Below, piece by piece: positions 1 through 10,705 of a stretch of 64,000 nt of DNA. Source of the DNA: Fodinibacter sp963707895 (GTDB lineage: Bacteria > Actinomycetota > Actinomycetes > Actinomycetales > Dermatophilaceae); the NCBI GenBank assembly GCA_963707895.1, contig CAVPRS010000003.1, forward strand, positions 1-64,000. The letters run 5' to 3'. Under the pieces are notes generated by a model. The model saw nothing but the letters and a program-made list of their open reading frames with translations. It was not told where the DNA came from and did not search any database. Numbering within the stretch: the stretch's first letter is position 1; each line of letters begins with the position of its first letter. A program made the translations under genes and the position numbers.

Positions 1-803
1 TGTCGAGCTCCGCCGCCCTCGAGTGCGCGGTCGGCGCCGCGGCGAGCGACCTCTTCCACCTCGACCTCCTCGCCGACGACGCCGCGCGGGCCCGGCTGGC
101 CATGGCCTGCGTGCAGGCCGAGAACGAGGTGGCCGGTGCGATGACCGGGGGCATGGACCAGTCCGCCGCCCTGCTGTGCCGCGTCGACCACGCGCTGCTC
201 CTCGACTGTCGCAGCGGGGAGACCGAGCACGTTCCGTTCGACCTCCGCGCAGCGGGTGACGGCGGGCACGTGCTGCTCGTGACCGACACGCGGGCCGCGC
301 ACGCCCTCAACGACGGGCAGTACGCGCAGCGTCGGTCGGCGGCGGAGCAGGCAGCGGCCGAGCTGGGGGTGGCCTCGTTGCGCGACGTCGACCCGGCCAC
401 CCTCGACGACGCCCTCGCGCGGCTCTCCGACGACGTGCTGCGGCGTCGGGCCAGGCACGTCGTGACCGAGATCGACCGGGTCCGCTCCGCGGTCGCGGCC
501 CTGCGGCATGGTGACCTCGCCGAGCTCGGGCGACTGTTCGACGCGTCACACTCGTCGCTGCGCGACGACTACGAGGTGAGCTGTGCCGAGCTCGACGTCT
601 CGGTCGACGCGGCCCGCGCGGCCGGGGCCCTCGGAGCCCGGATGACGGGGGGCGGTTTCGGCGGCTCGAGCATCGCCCTCGTGCAGGTGGGAGCGGTCGA
701 CGAGGCGCGGCACGGCATCCTCGACGCCTTCGCCGAGCGGGGCTGGACCGAGCCGCTCAGCTTCGTCGTCACGGCCGGCGACGCGGCGCGCCGCGACTCC
801 TGA
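1..803 (+). CDS. galK: Galactokinase, C-terminal part (5' end outside window)
   Basis: Galactokinase phosphorylates galactose at C1 in the Leloir pathway in the cytoplasm. The frame is open from base 3 and begins inside the GHMP-kinase ATP-binding motif SSSAALE, so the N-terminal domain lies upstream of the window. Downstream come the conserved stretch GAMTGGMDQSAAL and the C-terminal GHMP motif MTGGGFGGSSIAL near base 640. About 266 residues are visible, which fits the C-terminal two thirds of a roughly 390-residue enzyme. It ends in TGA at 801-803. The family call is firm; only the start is missing. Confidence 0.93.
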   Translation, partial: SSSAALECAVGAAASDLFHLDLLADDAARARLAMACVQAENEVAGAMTGGMDQSAALLCRVDHALLLDCRSGETEHVPFDLRAAGDGGHVLLVTDTRAAHALNDGQYAQRRSAAEQAAAELGVASLRDVDPATLDDALARLSDDVLRRRARHVVTEIDRVRSAVAALRHGDLAELGRLFDASHSSLRDDYEVSCAELDVSVDAARAAGALGARMTGGGFGGSSIALVQVGAVDEARHGILDAFAERGWTEPLSFVVTAGDAARRDS

Positions 804-899
804 CGCCCTCAGATTCTGGCAAGTCGCTGAGAACGCCGATGTGCATCGGCGCGAACCGGCCCGCACTCTGGATGGACCGGTCGGCAGCGACCGGCGCGA

Positions 900-1061
900 G
901 CGACGGCCGCCGAGTCCTGTCCCCTGTCGCCGCCCTCGGATTCACAATCGGGCAGGCACGGGGGACCCATTTCGGTCGGTTCTCACCGGCCTCGGGGTGA
1001 AGCCGCGCAGCGCGCGGCCGGGCGCCTTCCGCCCGAACCCGACAGCTGACCTCGCAGGCGG
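900..1061 (+). ncRNA. c-di-AMP riboswitch (ydaO-yuaA type) leader
   Basis: The leader before the NlpC/P60 gene carries the conserved blocks of the ydaO-yuaA class: GGGGGACCCA at 960-969, GGGGTGAA at 994-1001, and CCGAACCCGACAGCTGACC followed by TCGCAGGC around 1032-1059. Their order and spacing match actinobacterial members, which typically switch off cell-wall hydrolase genes when c-di-AMP binds. The element ends just before the ribosome binding site (GGAAGGA, about 1063-1070). Edges are estimated by eye. Confidence 0.88.
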
Positions 1062-1077
1062 TTGGAAGGAATCACCC

Positions 1078-1560
1078 ATGCCCACCCTCGAGCGCACCCC
1101 CGTGCCCGGACGGCGAACCGCCGTCCGGACGCTCCTGGCGGCCCTGGCCGCCGTCGCGTCCCTCATCATCGTGTCGCCGGCGCCCCACGCCAGCGCCAGC
1201 ACCCTCGGAACCACGGCCGTCTCCGTGGCGGCCGCCCAGAAGGGCAAGCCGTACCGGTACGGCGCAGCCGGCCCCTCGGCCTTCGACTGCTCCGGGCTGG
1301 TGAAGTACGTCTTCTCCACCCGGCTGCACCACAAGGTGCCGCGCACCGCGTCGGACCAGAAGCGGGCCAGCATCCCCGTCGCGAAGAGCCACGTGCGCCC
1401 TGGTGACCTGATCTTCTTCTACTCCTCCACGCCGTCGAGGGTCCAGCACGTCGGTGTCTATGCCGGTGGGGGCCGGATCTGGCACTCCCCCAAGGCCGGC
1501 GACCACGTCAAGCTCTCGACCCTGTGGACCTCGAAGTGGACCGCCGGGAGGGTGCGCTGA
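1078..1560 (+). CDS. Secreted NlpC/P60 peptidoglycan endopeptidase
   Basis: A 160-residue exported cell-wall hydrolase. Residues 1-40 form a signal peptide: a basic start (PGRRTAVRT), a hydrophobic core (LLAALAAVASLIIV) and an A-S-A-S cleavage region. The rest is one NlpC/P60 domain with catalytic Cys71 in FDCSGLVKY and His124 in VQHVGVYAGGG. It probably cuts D-Glu to diaminopimelate bonds in stem peptides. The ATG at 1078 is chosen because GGAAGGA lies about 8 bases upstream and the signal peptide follows directly. Expression is probably controlled by the c-di-AMP riboswitch ahead of it. No binding domain (LysM, SH3) is present. Confidence 0.93.
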   Translation: MPTLERTPVPGRRTAVRTLLAALAAVASLIIVSPAPHASASTLGTTAVSVAAAQKGKPYRYGAAGPSAFDCSGLVKYVFSTRLHHKVPRTASDQKRASIPVAKSHVRPGDLIFFYSSTPSRVQHVGVYAGGGRIWHSPKAGDHVKLSTLWTSKWTAGRVR

Positions 1561-1583
1561 CCCCGCACGCGTGACGGCACCGC

Positions 1584-1624
1584 ACGACGCCTCCCCGCCG
1601 CACCCCGGCGCAGGGAGGCGTCGT
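1584..1624. terminator. Bidirectional hairpin terminator
   Basis: A 12-bp perfect stem, ACGACGCCTCCC at 1584-1595 pairing with GGGAGGCGTCGT at 1613-1624, lies between the converging NlpC/P60 and exonuclease genes. There is no strong T tract, as is usual in this GC range. Confidence 0.75.
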
Positions 1625-1638
1625 CGCGTGCGGCGCCC

Positions 1639-2454
1639 TCAGAGCTCGTAGGTGACCGAGACCGGGGCGTGGTCGCTCCAGCGCTGGTCGTATGCGGCGG
1701 CGCGTCCCACCTCGGCACTCACCGCGCGTTCGGCGAGGGGTGACGAGGCGAGCTGGTAGTCGATCCGCCAGCCCGAGTCGTTGTCGAACGCCTTCCCGCG
1801 CCACGACCACCAGGTGTACGGCCCCGGTCCCGGCCCGTGCAGGTGCCGGTGCACGTCGACGAAGCCGTGGGTGCCGATCCAGCCGTCGATCCGGGCCTGC
1901 TCCTCGGGCAGGAAGCCCGACTTGCCGAGGTTGCCCTTCCAGTTCCTCAGGTCCTCGAGGCGGTGGGCGATGTTGAGGTCGCCGGTCAGCACGGCGTGCC
2001 GCCCGTCGGCGGCCCAGGCTCCGAGCCGGTCACCCACGGCGTCCAGGAAGCGCATCTTCTCGTCCTGACGCGGCGTGCCGGCCCCGCCGGTGTGAACGTA
2101 CGCCGAGGCGACGGTCACCACCACCGCAGCCCTGTCCCCGCTCGCCGGCACCACGACATCGGCCTCGACCCAGCGGCCCGAGCCCTCGAACTCCGGCCCG
2201 ACCTCGGTGCGCCACTCGGCGAACGGCAGCCGCGACAGCACGGCCACCCCGGCCCGACCGGCCACCGAGCTCGGCGCGTGCGCGACGTGCCAGCCCTCGA
2301 ACACCGACCCCTCGAGCGCCGCGGCCAGCTGGTCGCCGTCGGCCCGGACCTCCTGCAGGGTGACCACATCGGGACCGGCCGCCTCGAGCCAGGCCACCCC
2401 ACCACGGCGGGCGGCCGCGCGGATGCCGTTGACGTTGGCGGAGACGATGAGCAC
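1639..2454 (-). CDS. xthA: Exodeoxyribonuclease III (AP endonuclease)
   Basis: A 271-residue member of the EEP (endonuclease/exonuclease/phosphatase) family that incises DNA at abasic sites and trims 3' ends in base excision repair. Visible motifs are SANVNGIRAA at the start, LQEVRAD (metal-binding Glu), VASAYVHTGG, LTGDLNIAH and the C-terminal WSDHAPV. The GTG at 2454 is preferred because it sits directly before the first beta strand and gives the usual family length; a longer reading frame to 2610 would add about 50 low-complexity residues and overlap the icd promoter. It is divergent from icd. Confidence 0.92.
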   Translation of the reverse strand: MLIVSANVNGIRAAARRGGVAWLEAAGPDVVTLQEVRADGDQLAAALEGSVFEGWHVAHAPSSVAGRAGVAVLSRLPFAEWRTEVGPEFEGSGRWVEADVVVPASGDRAAVVVTVASAYVHTGGAGTPRQDEKMRFLDAVGDRLGAWAADGRHAVLTGDLNIAHRLEDLRNWKGNLGKSGFLPEEQARIDGWIGTHGFVDVHRHLHGPGPGPYTWWSWRGKAFDNDSGWRIDYQLASSPLAERAVSAEVGRAAAYDQRWSDHAPVSVTYEL

Positions 2455-2540
2455 CGGCCCATCGTGGCAAACGACCGCGCCGGCTGAGTCCGGGGGTCGT
2501 TCCGCCTGGTCCGGCCCGGCGGAGGGCGCCCGGCATCCGG

Positions 2541-2563
2541 TAGAATTTGTCTTGACGTCAAGA
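2541..2563. promoter_or_regulatory. icd promoter region with 14-bp palindromic operator candidate
   Basis: TAGAAT at 2541-2546 resembles a -10 box. Directly after it lies the perfect palindrome TCTTGACGTCAAGA (2550-2563), about 34 bases before the icd start. Its position at the expected transcription start suggests a repressor site. I cannot name the regulator. Confidence 0.5.
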
Positions 2564-2596
2564 TAACCGCCACCACCGAGGAGCAGCGACGCACCC

Positions 2597-4808
<2,212 letters not shown>

Positions 4809-4828
4809 CCGAGGTACGGCCACCGGGT

Positions 4829-4858
4829 GCGCGGATGCCGGGTCGCCGGCATCCGCGC
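4829..4858. terminator. Bidirectional terminator hairpin between icd and cupin gene
   Basis: Perfect 13-bp stem: GCGCGGATGCCGG at 4829-4841 pairs with CCGGCATCCGCGC at 4846-4858 across a 4-base loop. It lies between two converging genes. Both arms contain the window's recurrent GGATGCCG/CGGCATCC word. Confidence 0.75.
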
Positions 4859-4863
4859 CCCGC

Positions 4864-5274
4864 TCAGTGGTGGTGCTCTGCGGCGTCCGCCTCGGCCTTG
4901 GTCAGGTGCACCGTGCCGGCCTCGTGCTCGGCGGGGCCGTAGACCGAGTACAGCCGCAGCGGGCCCGAGCCGGTGTTGGTGACGTTGTGCCACCACCCGG
5001 CCGGCACCAGGACGACGTCGTCGTCGGCCAGCTCGCGCTTGAACGACAGGTCGTCGCGGGTCGGGCCCATGACGACCCGACCGGCGCCCTGCTCGACGCG
5101 CAGGAACTGGTCGATGTCGTGGTGCACCTCGAGGCCGATCTCCTCCTCGGGCTGGAGGCACATCAGGGTCAGCTGGAGGTGGGTGCCGGTCCACAGGGTG
5201 GTGCGGAACGCGCCGTTGCCGAGCGTCGCCGCCTCGATGTCGGTGACGAAGGGTTCGGGTCCGTGGTCGACCAT
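4864..5274 (-). CDS. Cupin-domain protein
   Basis: A 136-residue single-domain beta-barrel protein. Cupin motif 1 is visible in GLEVHHDIDQFLRVEQGAG (two His, one Asp/Gln position, one Glu) and motif 2 in LVPAGWWHNVTNTG (the last metal His). Such small cupins bind a divalent metal and often act as isomerases, dioxygenases or sensors; nothing here identifies the substrate. The C-terminus ends in three histidines. It converges on icd across the shared terminator and is divergent from the lipoprotein gene at 5392. Confidence 0.8.
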   Translation of the reverse strand: MVDHGPEPFVTDIEAATLGNGAFRTTLWTGTHLQLTLMCLQPEEEIGLEVHHDIDQFLRVEQGAGRVVMGPTRDDLSFKRELADDDVVLVPAGWWHNVTNTGSGPLRLYSVYGPAEHEAGTVHLTKAEADAAEHHH

Positions 5275-5391
5275 GCTGGGCTCCTGGGCGTGCCTGCCGT
5301 CGTGCTGACGGGACCCAACCTACCGACCGACCGGACTCCTCACCCGAAGGGGCCATGGTCGGCCCCGCGGCGTCAGGAGCACCATGAGCGG

Positions 5392-6471
5392 ATGAGAGCG
5401 CACGCGGCATCCGGGTTCGGTGGCGGTCGCCCGGCACGGGTCCGGGGTGCCGTGGCCGCGGCGCTGCTCGCGGTGGTTGCCGTCGTCGTCGGCGCGTGCG
5501 GCGGGGGTGGCGCGGCCGAGGACGACGGCGTCCCCAGCGGCGTGGCCACCACGCCCGCGCCGACGCCGAGCGCGACCGCGAGCCTGGTCCCGCCGACCGA
5601 CATCACCGCGGTGGGCGGGGTGGCCGTCTCGGTCGAGGGCGCCGACTGGGTGCAGGTCGCGGACGGCCACGTGTGGACGACGCTGGGCACCGAGGTGGCC
5701 CAGCAGCTCGACCCGACGACCGGCAAGGAGCTGAAGTCGGTGCCCCTCGGTGGACCGGTGTGCACGGCCATGGACCAGGGCTTCGGCTCCCTGTGGGTCG
5801 CGGTGTGCAGTACTCCGGGAATGGTCCTCCGGCTCGACCCGGCGACCGGTCGGGTGCTCGCCCGCATCGCCATCCCTGACGGCCTCGAGATCATGGATGA
5901 GGGGTCGGTCGCCAGCGGCGAGGGCTTCGTGTGGGTCGTCACCGTCGGCGACCAGCGCACCCTGGTGAAGATCGACCCGACGCGCAACACGGTGGTCGAG
6001 CGGGTGCCGGTCGAGGTCGGTGTGGTCGCGGCTCGCGCCGGTGCGGGCGCGCTCTGGACCACCAACACCGTGACCAACGCCGTCGAACGCCGCGACCCGT
6101 CGACCGGGGCCCTCGTGACGAGCATTCCGACCGGCGCCGGTGCGCGCTTCTTCGCCGTCGGTGAAGGCGCCGTCTGGGTGCAGAACAACGAGGACGGCAC
6201 CGTCAGCCGGGTGGACCCGGCGACGAACCGGGTCGTGGCGACGATCGCGGTGGACAGCGGCAAGGTCGACGGCGGCGACCTGGCCGTCGGGGGCGGGTTC
6301 GTCTGGGCCCGGGTGAGCGACACCCTCGTCGCGAAGATCGACCCGGCGACCAACGCGGTCGTCGCCCGCTACTCCCCGCAGGCCGGCAGCGGGAGCGTGG
6401 CCGCCGACACGCACACCGCGTGGGTCACCGCCCACGACCACGACGTCGTCTACCGCCTGCCCCTGGGGTGA
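5392..6471 (+). CDS. Lipoprotein with repeated beta-propeller (YVTN/NHL-like) blades
   Basis: A 359-residue exported lipoprotein. The N-terminus has a basic start, a hydrophobic run and the lipobox VVGAC with lipidated Cys36, then a low-complexity Thr/Pro/Ala linker. From about residue 75 the sequence repeats a pattern of the type 'LWV..., V.RIDPATGRVLARI' roughly every 40 residues, typical of a YVTN-type beta propeller. Such proteins bind partners or ligands at the cell surface and are usually not catalytic. An alternative ATG at 5384 stops after three codons, so 5392 is used; AGGAG at 5375-5379 is the likely ribosome site. Specific role unknown. Confidence 0.8.
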   Translation: MRAHAASGFGGGRPARVRGAVAAALLAVVAVVVGACGGGGAAEDDGVPSGVATTPAPTPSATASLVPPTDITAVGGVAVSVEGADWVQVADGHVWTTLGTEVAQQLDPTTGKELKSVPLGGPVCTAMDQGFGSLWVAVCSTPGMVLRLDPATGRVLARIAIPDGLEIMDEGSVASGEGFVWVVTVGDQRTLVKIDPTRNTVVERVPVEVGVVAARAGAGALWTTNTVTNAVERRDPSTGALVTSIPTGAGARFFAVGEGAVWVQNNEDGTVSRVDPATNRVVATIAVDSGKVDGGDLAVGGGFVWARVSDTLVAKIDPATNAVVARYSPQAGSGSVAADTHTAWVTAHDHDVVYRLPLG

Positions 6472-6573
6472 CCGTCGCAGGTCTCAGCTCGCGCGACCGG
6501 CGTCACGAGCGACCGAACCGGGGTTCGCAAGTGCCCGGCGCGTCCCGAGCGCGAAAACGTCACCCGGAGCACA

Positions 6574-7368
6574 ATGTTCGCCATGACGTCACCCACGATG
6601 TTCCAGCGCCTCGGCGCGGAGTTCCTCGGCACCTTCTGGCTCGTCTTCGGTGGTTGCGGTGCGGCCATCTACTCGGCAACCTTCCTGTCACCCGTCTCCG
6701 GGGGCGCCGTCCAGCTCGGCATCGGCTTCCTCGGCGTGGCCCTGGCCTTCGGCCTCACCGTCGTCACGATGGCGTACGCCGTCGGACACATCTCGGGCGC
6801 CCACTTCAACCCGGCCATCACCATCGGTGTCGCGGTCGCGAAGCGCTTCGAGTGGAAGGACGTTCCGGCCTACGTCGTCACCCAGGTGGCCGGCGGCCTG
6901 CTCGCCGGGCTGGCCCTGTTCGTCATCGCGAGGGGGCGTCCCGGGTTCGAGGCAACCGGCAACATGGCGGCGAACGGCTACGGAAAGCACTCCCCCGGGC
7001 ACTACGACCTGCTCGCCGTGGTGATCGCCGAGGTGCTGCTCACGGCCGTGTTCCTCTACGTCATCCTCGGTGCCACGGACACCCGTGCACCGCAGGGCTT
7101 TGCGCCGATCGCCATCGGCCTGGTGCTCACCCTCATCCACCTCGTCTCGATCCCGATCTCGAACACCTCGGTCAACCCGGCCCGCTCCACCGGCGTGGCG
7201 TTCTTCAACGGAAACGGCGCGGTCGGCCAGCTGTGGGTGTTCTGGCTGGCGCCGATCCTCGGTGCCGTCATCGCCGGCGCCACCTTCCACCTCATCACCG
7301 GCGTCGACCGGCGCGACCGTGACATCTCCGGCGAGATCGACCCCGAGGACCGGACCCAGACCGCCTGA
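6574..7368 (+). CDS. aqpZ: Aquaporin Z-type water channel
   Basis: A 264-residue six-helix membrane channel of the MIP family. The two half-helix pore motifs are present: NPA at residues 79-81 in SGAHFNPAIT, and the second in NTSVNPARSTG near residue 200. The aromatic/arginine filter Arg directly after the second NPA, and His in the preceding helix region, fit a water-specific channel rather than a glycerol facilitator. The start at 6574 has GGAG 6 bases upstream; an in-frame ATG at 6583 is a possible alternative. Confidence 0.93.
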   Translation: MFAMTSPTMFQRLGAEFLGTFWLVFGGCGAAIYSATFLSPVSGGAVQLGIGFLGVALAFGLTVVTMAYAVGHISGAHFNPAITIGVAVAKRFEWKDVPAYVVTQVAGGLLAGLALFVIARGRPGFEATGNMAANGYGKHSPGHYDLLAVVIAEVLLTAVFLYVILGATDTRAPQGFAPIAIGLVLTLIHLVSIPISNTSVNPARSTGVAFFNGNGAVGQLWVFWLAPILGAVIAGATFHLITGVDRRDRDISGEIDPEDRTQTA

Positions 7369-7383
7369 CGCCCGCCTCACGAC

Positions 7384-7414
7384 GGACCCCGCTCACCGCT
7401 GGTGGGCGGGGTCC
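7384..7414. terminator. Hairpin terminator between aqpZ and the ceramidase-like gene
   Basis: GGACCCCGCTCACC (7384-7397) pairs with GGTGGGCGGGGTCC (7401-7414) with one G-T pair and a 3-base loop. It overlaps the last codons of the convergent gene at 7393. Confidence 0.65.
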
Positions 7415-8304
7415 TCGTCATCCGGGGCGGCGACGGGGCGCGCGGCCTCCGCCGCGTAGTGGCGGAAGATCAGGTAGGCCGACAGCGCGCAGAGCAGGTG
7501 CCAGATGCCGTGCTGCTGCAGCAGGGTGTCGGGGTGGCACCAGGGGTGGCCGCGCTTGCCGGTGTTCCAGATCGCGAACGCCAGGGCCAGCGTGCCGACC
7601 GAGGCGACCCCGAACCACAGGTCCTGGCGCGGGGCGGGTGCCGGCCGGCGGAACAGCGCCACCTCCAGGCCGAGCGCGACGAGGATCTCGACCCCGAACG
7701 CCGCGTTGCCGACGTGGCCGAGCACGGGGACGCTGCCGCCGCGCAGGTGCACCGCCATCCCGGCGAGCACGGCCAGCACGAAGACCACCGCGAGGAAGGT
7801 CGGGCCGCGGTGCACGAAGCGCATCAGCGCGTAGGCCAGGGCGAACCCCGAGACGAGGTACATGCTGAGCAGGTCGAGGTGCCCCCCGAGCTCGGTCTGC
7901 GTGGCGTGCATGGCCATCGAGCCCGGGCCGAGCAGCACCACGAGCACGGCGTAGGCCGTCGCCAGTCCAGGGTGGGCACCCAGGGTGACGCCGAGCCGGG
8001 CGCGCACCCCGGCGTACCAGGCGATGGACAGCCCTGCGACGACGAAGCCGAGGTTGCTCCACGTGTTGGCCGGCTGGCGGATCCACCCGGCCCGGGCCGC
8101 CTCGCAGAAGCCGTCGCCGCGGCCGACGTCGGGGCCCAGCCAGCCCCAGCGCGCGGCGGCCACGGCGAGTGCGAGGGACAGGGCCGCCGTGACGGTCGCC
8201 ACGGCGAAGGGCCGCAGGTCGCGCCGGCCAGGCCGCCCCGGCCCTGCCCCCGCGTACGGCGCGCCCGGCCGCTGGTCGCGCCCGCCCGGCGCCGCGCTCG
8301 TCAC
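7393..8304 (-). CDS. Alkaline ceramidase-like (CREST superfamily) membrane protein
   Basis: A 303-residue polytopic membrane protein with about seven hydrophobic segments. Conserved features are FCEAA, RQPANTWSNLGFV, GPGSMAMHA, HLDLLSMYL and the C-terminal QQHGIWHLLCALSAYLIF. The Ser/His/Asp pattern (GxxSMxxHA, HxDxxS, HGxWH) is that of CREST hydrolases such as alkaline ceramidases. In family members these residues bind zinc and cleave amides of lipids. The bacterial substrate is not known. The N-terminal 40 residues are Gly/Arg/Pro-rich and probably cytoplasmic. Confidence 0.72.
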   Translation of the reverse strand: MTSAAPGGRDQRPGAPYAGAGPGRPGRRDLRPFAVATVTAALSLALAVAAARWGWLGPDVGRGDGFCEAARAGWIRQPANTWSNLGFVVAGLSIAWYAGVRARLGVTLGAHPGLATAYAVLVVLLGPGSMAMHATQTELGGHLDLLSMYLVSGFALAYALMRFVHRGPTFLAVVFVLAVLAGMAVHLRGGSVPVLGHVGNAAFGVEILVALGLEVALFRRPAPAPRQDLWFGVASVGTLALAFAIWNTGKRGHPWCHPDTLLQQHGIWHLLCALSAYLIFRHYAAEAARPVAAPDDEDPAHQR

Positions 8305-8402
8305 GTCGGCAACCTCACCACAGAGCCCCGTGCGGCGCCACGGTTCGGCGCTGCTAACGTCGAAGCCGACACCATTTCCACCGTGTACGAAGGGGTACCA
8401 CC

Positions 8403-9392
8403 GTGAGCAACGCGCCCGTCAAGGTGGCCGTCACCGGCGCCGCCGGCCAGATCGGCTACAGCCTCCTGTTCCGCATCGCGAGCGGCGCGCTGCTCGGTCC
8501 CGACACCCCCGTCGAGCTCCGCCTGCTCGAGATCACGCCGGCGCTGAAGGCCCTCGAGGGCGTCGTCATGGAGCTCGACGACTGTGCGTTCCCCACCCTC
8601 GCGGGGGTGCAGATCGGCGACGACCCGACGAAGGTCTTCGACGGCGTCAACCTCGCCCTCCTCGTCGGCGCCCGCCCGCGCGGCCCGGGGATGGAGCGCG
8701 GCGACCTGCTCGAGGCCAACGGCGGCATCTTCGCCCCGCAGGGCAAGGCGCTCAACGAGGTGGCCGCCGACGACATCCGGGTCACGGTGACCGGCAACCC
8801 GGCCAACACCAACGCGCTGATCGCCATGTCCAACGCTCCCGACATCCCCACCGAGCGCTTCTCTGCGCTGACCCGCCTCGACCACAACCGCGCCATCTCG
8901 CAGCTGGCCGCCAAGCTCGGCGTGCCGGTCACCGAGATCCGCAAGATGACGATCTGGGGCAACCACTCCGCCACGCAGTACCCCGACCTGTTCCACGCCG
9001 AGGTCGGCGGCCGCAACGCCGCCGAGGTCGTGGGCGACCAGGAGTGGCTGGCCGGCACGTTCATCCCCACCGTCGCCAAGCGCGGCGCGGCGATCATCGA
9101 GGCCCGTGGCGCGTCGTCGGCGGCGTCCGCCGCGTCGGCCACCATCGACCACGCCCGCACCTGGGTGCAGGGCACGCCCGAGGGCGACTGGGTGTCGATG
9201 GCCGTGCGCTCCGACGGCTCGTACGGCGTGCAGGAGGGCATCATCTCCTCGTTCCCGGTCACCGTGAAGGACGGCCGGTGGGAGATCGTCCAGGGCCTCG
9301 ACATCGACGACTTCTCGCGGGAGAGGATCGACGCGTCGGTCGCCGAGCTCGTCGAGGAGCGCGACGCGGTGAAGGGCCTCGGCCTCATCTGA
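8403..9392 (+). CDS. mdh: Malate dehydrogenase
   Basis: Interconverts malate and oxaloacetate with NAD in the TCA cycle; 329 residues, the normal length of the actinobacterial/cytosolic-like class. Visible are the Rossmann motif TGAAGQIGYSLLFRIA, the substrate-binding GARPRGPGMERGDLL (mobile-loop arginines), VTGNPANTNAL, and the catalytic pair in TRLDHNRA (Asp) and WGNHSATQYPD (His). A GTG at 8403 is used, preceded by GAAGGGG. The 75 bp repeat (copy 1) follows 63 bases after its stop. Confidence 0.96.
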   Translation: MSNAPVKVAVTGAAGQIGYSLLFRIASGALLGPDTPVELRLLEITPALKALEGVVMELDDCAFPTLAGVQIGDDPTKVFDGVNLALLVGARPRGPGMERGDLLEANGGIFAPQGKALNEVAADDIRVTVTGNPANTNALIAMSNAPDIPTERFSALTRLDHNRAISQLAAKLGVPVTEIRKMTIWGNHSATQYPDLFHAEVGGRNAAEVVGDQEWLAGTFIPTVAKRGAAIIEARGASSAASAASATIDHARTWVQGTPEGDWVSMAVRSDGSYGVQEGIISSFPVTVKDGRWEIVQGLDIDDFSRERIDASVAELVEERDAVKGLGLI

Positions 9393-9455
9393 GTCCGCGG
9401 CGGCTCGCCGGCATGCGCCCCGTCCCCGGGGCCCGGCACCGCCGCCCCCGCGCCC

Positions 9456-9530
9456 CAACTTTCCCGCCCGATCCCAGAACCTTCACCTTCGCACCCCTTC
9501 CGTTCTGGTGCGAAGGTGAAGGTTCTGGTG
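9456..9530 (-). repeat. 75-bp palindromic intergenic repeat, copy 1
   Basis: Reads CAACTTTCCCGCCCGATCCC then an inverted pair (AGAACCTTCACCTTCGCACC and GGTGCGAAGGTGAAGGTTCT) on the plus strand. Relative to mdh, the gene before it, it has the same orientation as copies 2, 3 and 5 have to their upstream genes. It separates mdh from the convergent gene ending at 9549. Confidence 0.85.
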
Positions 9531-9548
9531 CGAAGCGGCCAAGGGCCG

Positions 9549-10410
9549 TCAGCGCGCGACGAGGGCCGCCCGCACGGCCGCCGCCACCGCCCCGGGCCGC
9601 TCGAGCTGCGCCCAGGTGACCCGAACGACGACGTAGCCGAGGGCGCGCAGCCGGTCCTCGCGCCGCTTCTCGTGCCACAGCACCTCGGGGTCACCCGACG
9701 GCGTACTTGACCTTGCCGTCGAACTCGACCACGACCATCGTGCCGTCGACGAGGAAGTCGACCCGCGCCACGAAGCTGCCGCTCGCGTCGGTGATCGTCA
9801 CCTGCGGGGTCACGGCGATGCCGGCCATGGCGAGTGCGACCCCGCACCTGGACTCGCCCACGGACTCGCGGCGCCCGTCGACGAGCCGCAGCATGGATGC
9901 CGCTCGGCTGCTGTGCGGCCACGTCGCCACCTCCGCGGCCCGAGCCGTCAGTCGCTCGAGCGAGACGATCCCCTCGCGCAGTGCGGCATCGGCGCTGACC
10001 ACCCCGGTCACGATGCCGTGGTCGACCGCGTGCTGCACCAGCGCTGTTGCCGGATCGGATGCCGGTCCCCACGCCGTCGACACCACCTCACCCCTCGTCG
10101 GCCTGACCCAGAACGCGCTCATGCCCCCGGCCCGGCTGACCGGCCGCAGGATGCTCGGCATACCGAGCGGCGCACCCCACACCGGGATGCCGTGGGCCAG
10201 CACCGCGGAGGTCCCGGCGAGGACGGCATCGGGGTACAGGAGGAGCGCCCCGGCACAGAGCTGCCGGTGCCACACCTGCGGCTCGGGATCGGCCAGTGCC
10301 TCGACGGCGTACAGGCCGCGGCCCGGGTGCCTGAGCACACCCGCCTTGACCAGGGACACGAGCAGCGGGGCGGACAGGCCCACACCCGTGGCCTGGGCCG
10401 TCGTGAGCAT
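9549..10410 (-). pseudogene. AbiEi-antitoxin-like / DUF559-type protein, frameshifted near the 3' end
   Basis: The N-terminal part (YGMLTTAQATGVGLSAPLLVSLVKAGVLRHPGRGLYAV) resembles the winged-helix AbiEi antitoxin N-domain common in actinobacteria; the C-terminal part (VARVDFLVDGTMVVVEFDGKVKY) resembles the DUF559/Vsr-like nuclease fold seen in the same proteins. The frame stops at 9691 after KVKYAVG, but the expected continuation DPEVLWHEKRREDRLRALGY reads on in another frame to a stop at 9549. One extra G in a GGG run (9694-9696, minus strand) accounts for it. Conserved-looking sequence (DPALLAVARTQYG) also extends upstream of the ATG at 10410, so the true start is uncertain. No partner toxin gene is adjacent. 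Confidence 0.7.
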
Positions 10411-10705
10411 GCCGTACTGGGTTCGTGCGACGGCCAGCAGCGCCGGGTCCAGCGGGATGCGGGCCGCTCGCGGGGGTGGCGCCCGGTCGGCGGGAAGGGC
10501 GTCGGCTCGCCGGGAACGGCGTGATCGGGCTCGGCGGGCGGCCCGGCGGGGACTGGTCGGTTCGAGAGTGCGGGCGTCGTCATGCCGACGAGCGTTCGCC
10601 GCGATCCGACCCCGGTACAGACCGGCGGCCGACCTGTGGACGGTGCACCCGGCATCCGGTCGCCTGTGGACAACCCCCGCGGATGAGGGTGCGCCGCAGC
10701 CTCAC

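Noticed and set aside
4867..5391. Long N-terminal extension of the 5392 lipoprotein
   Set aside because: It is antisense to the cupin gene and would bury the signal peptide and lipobox.
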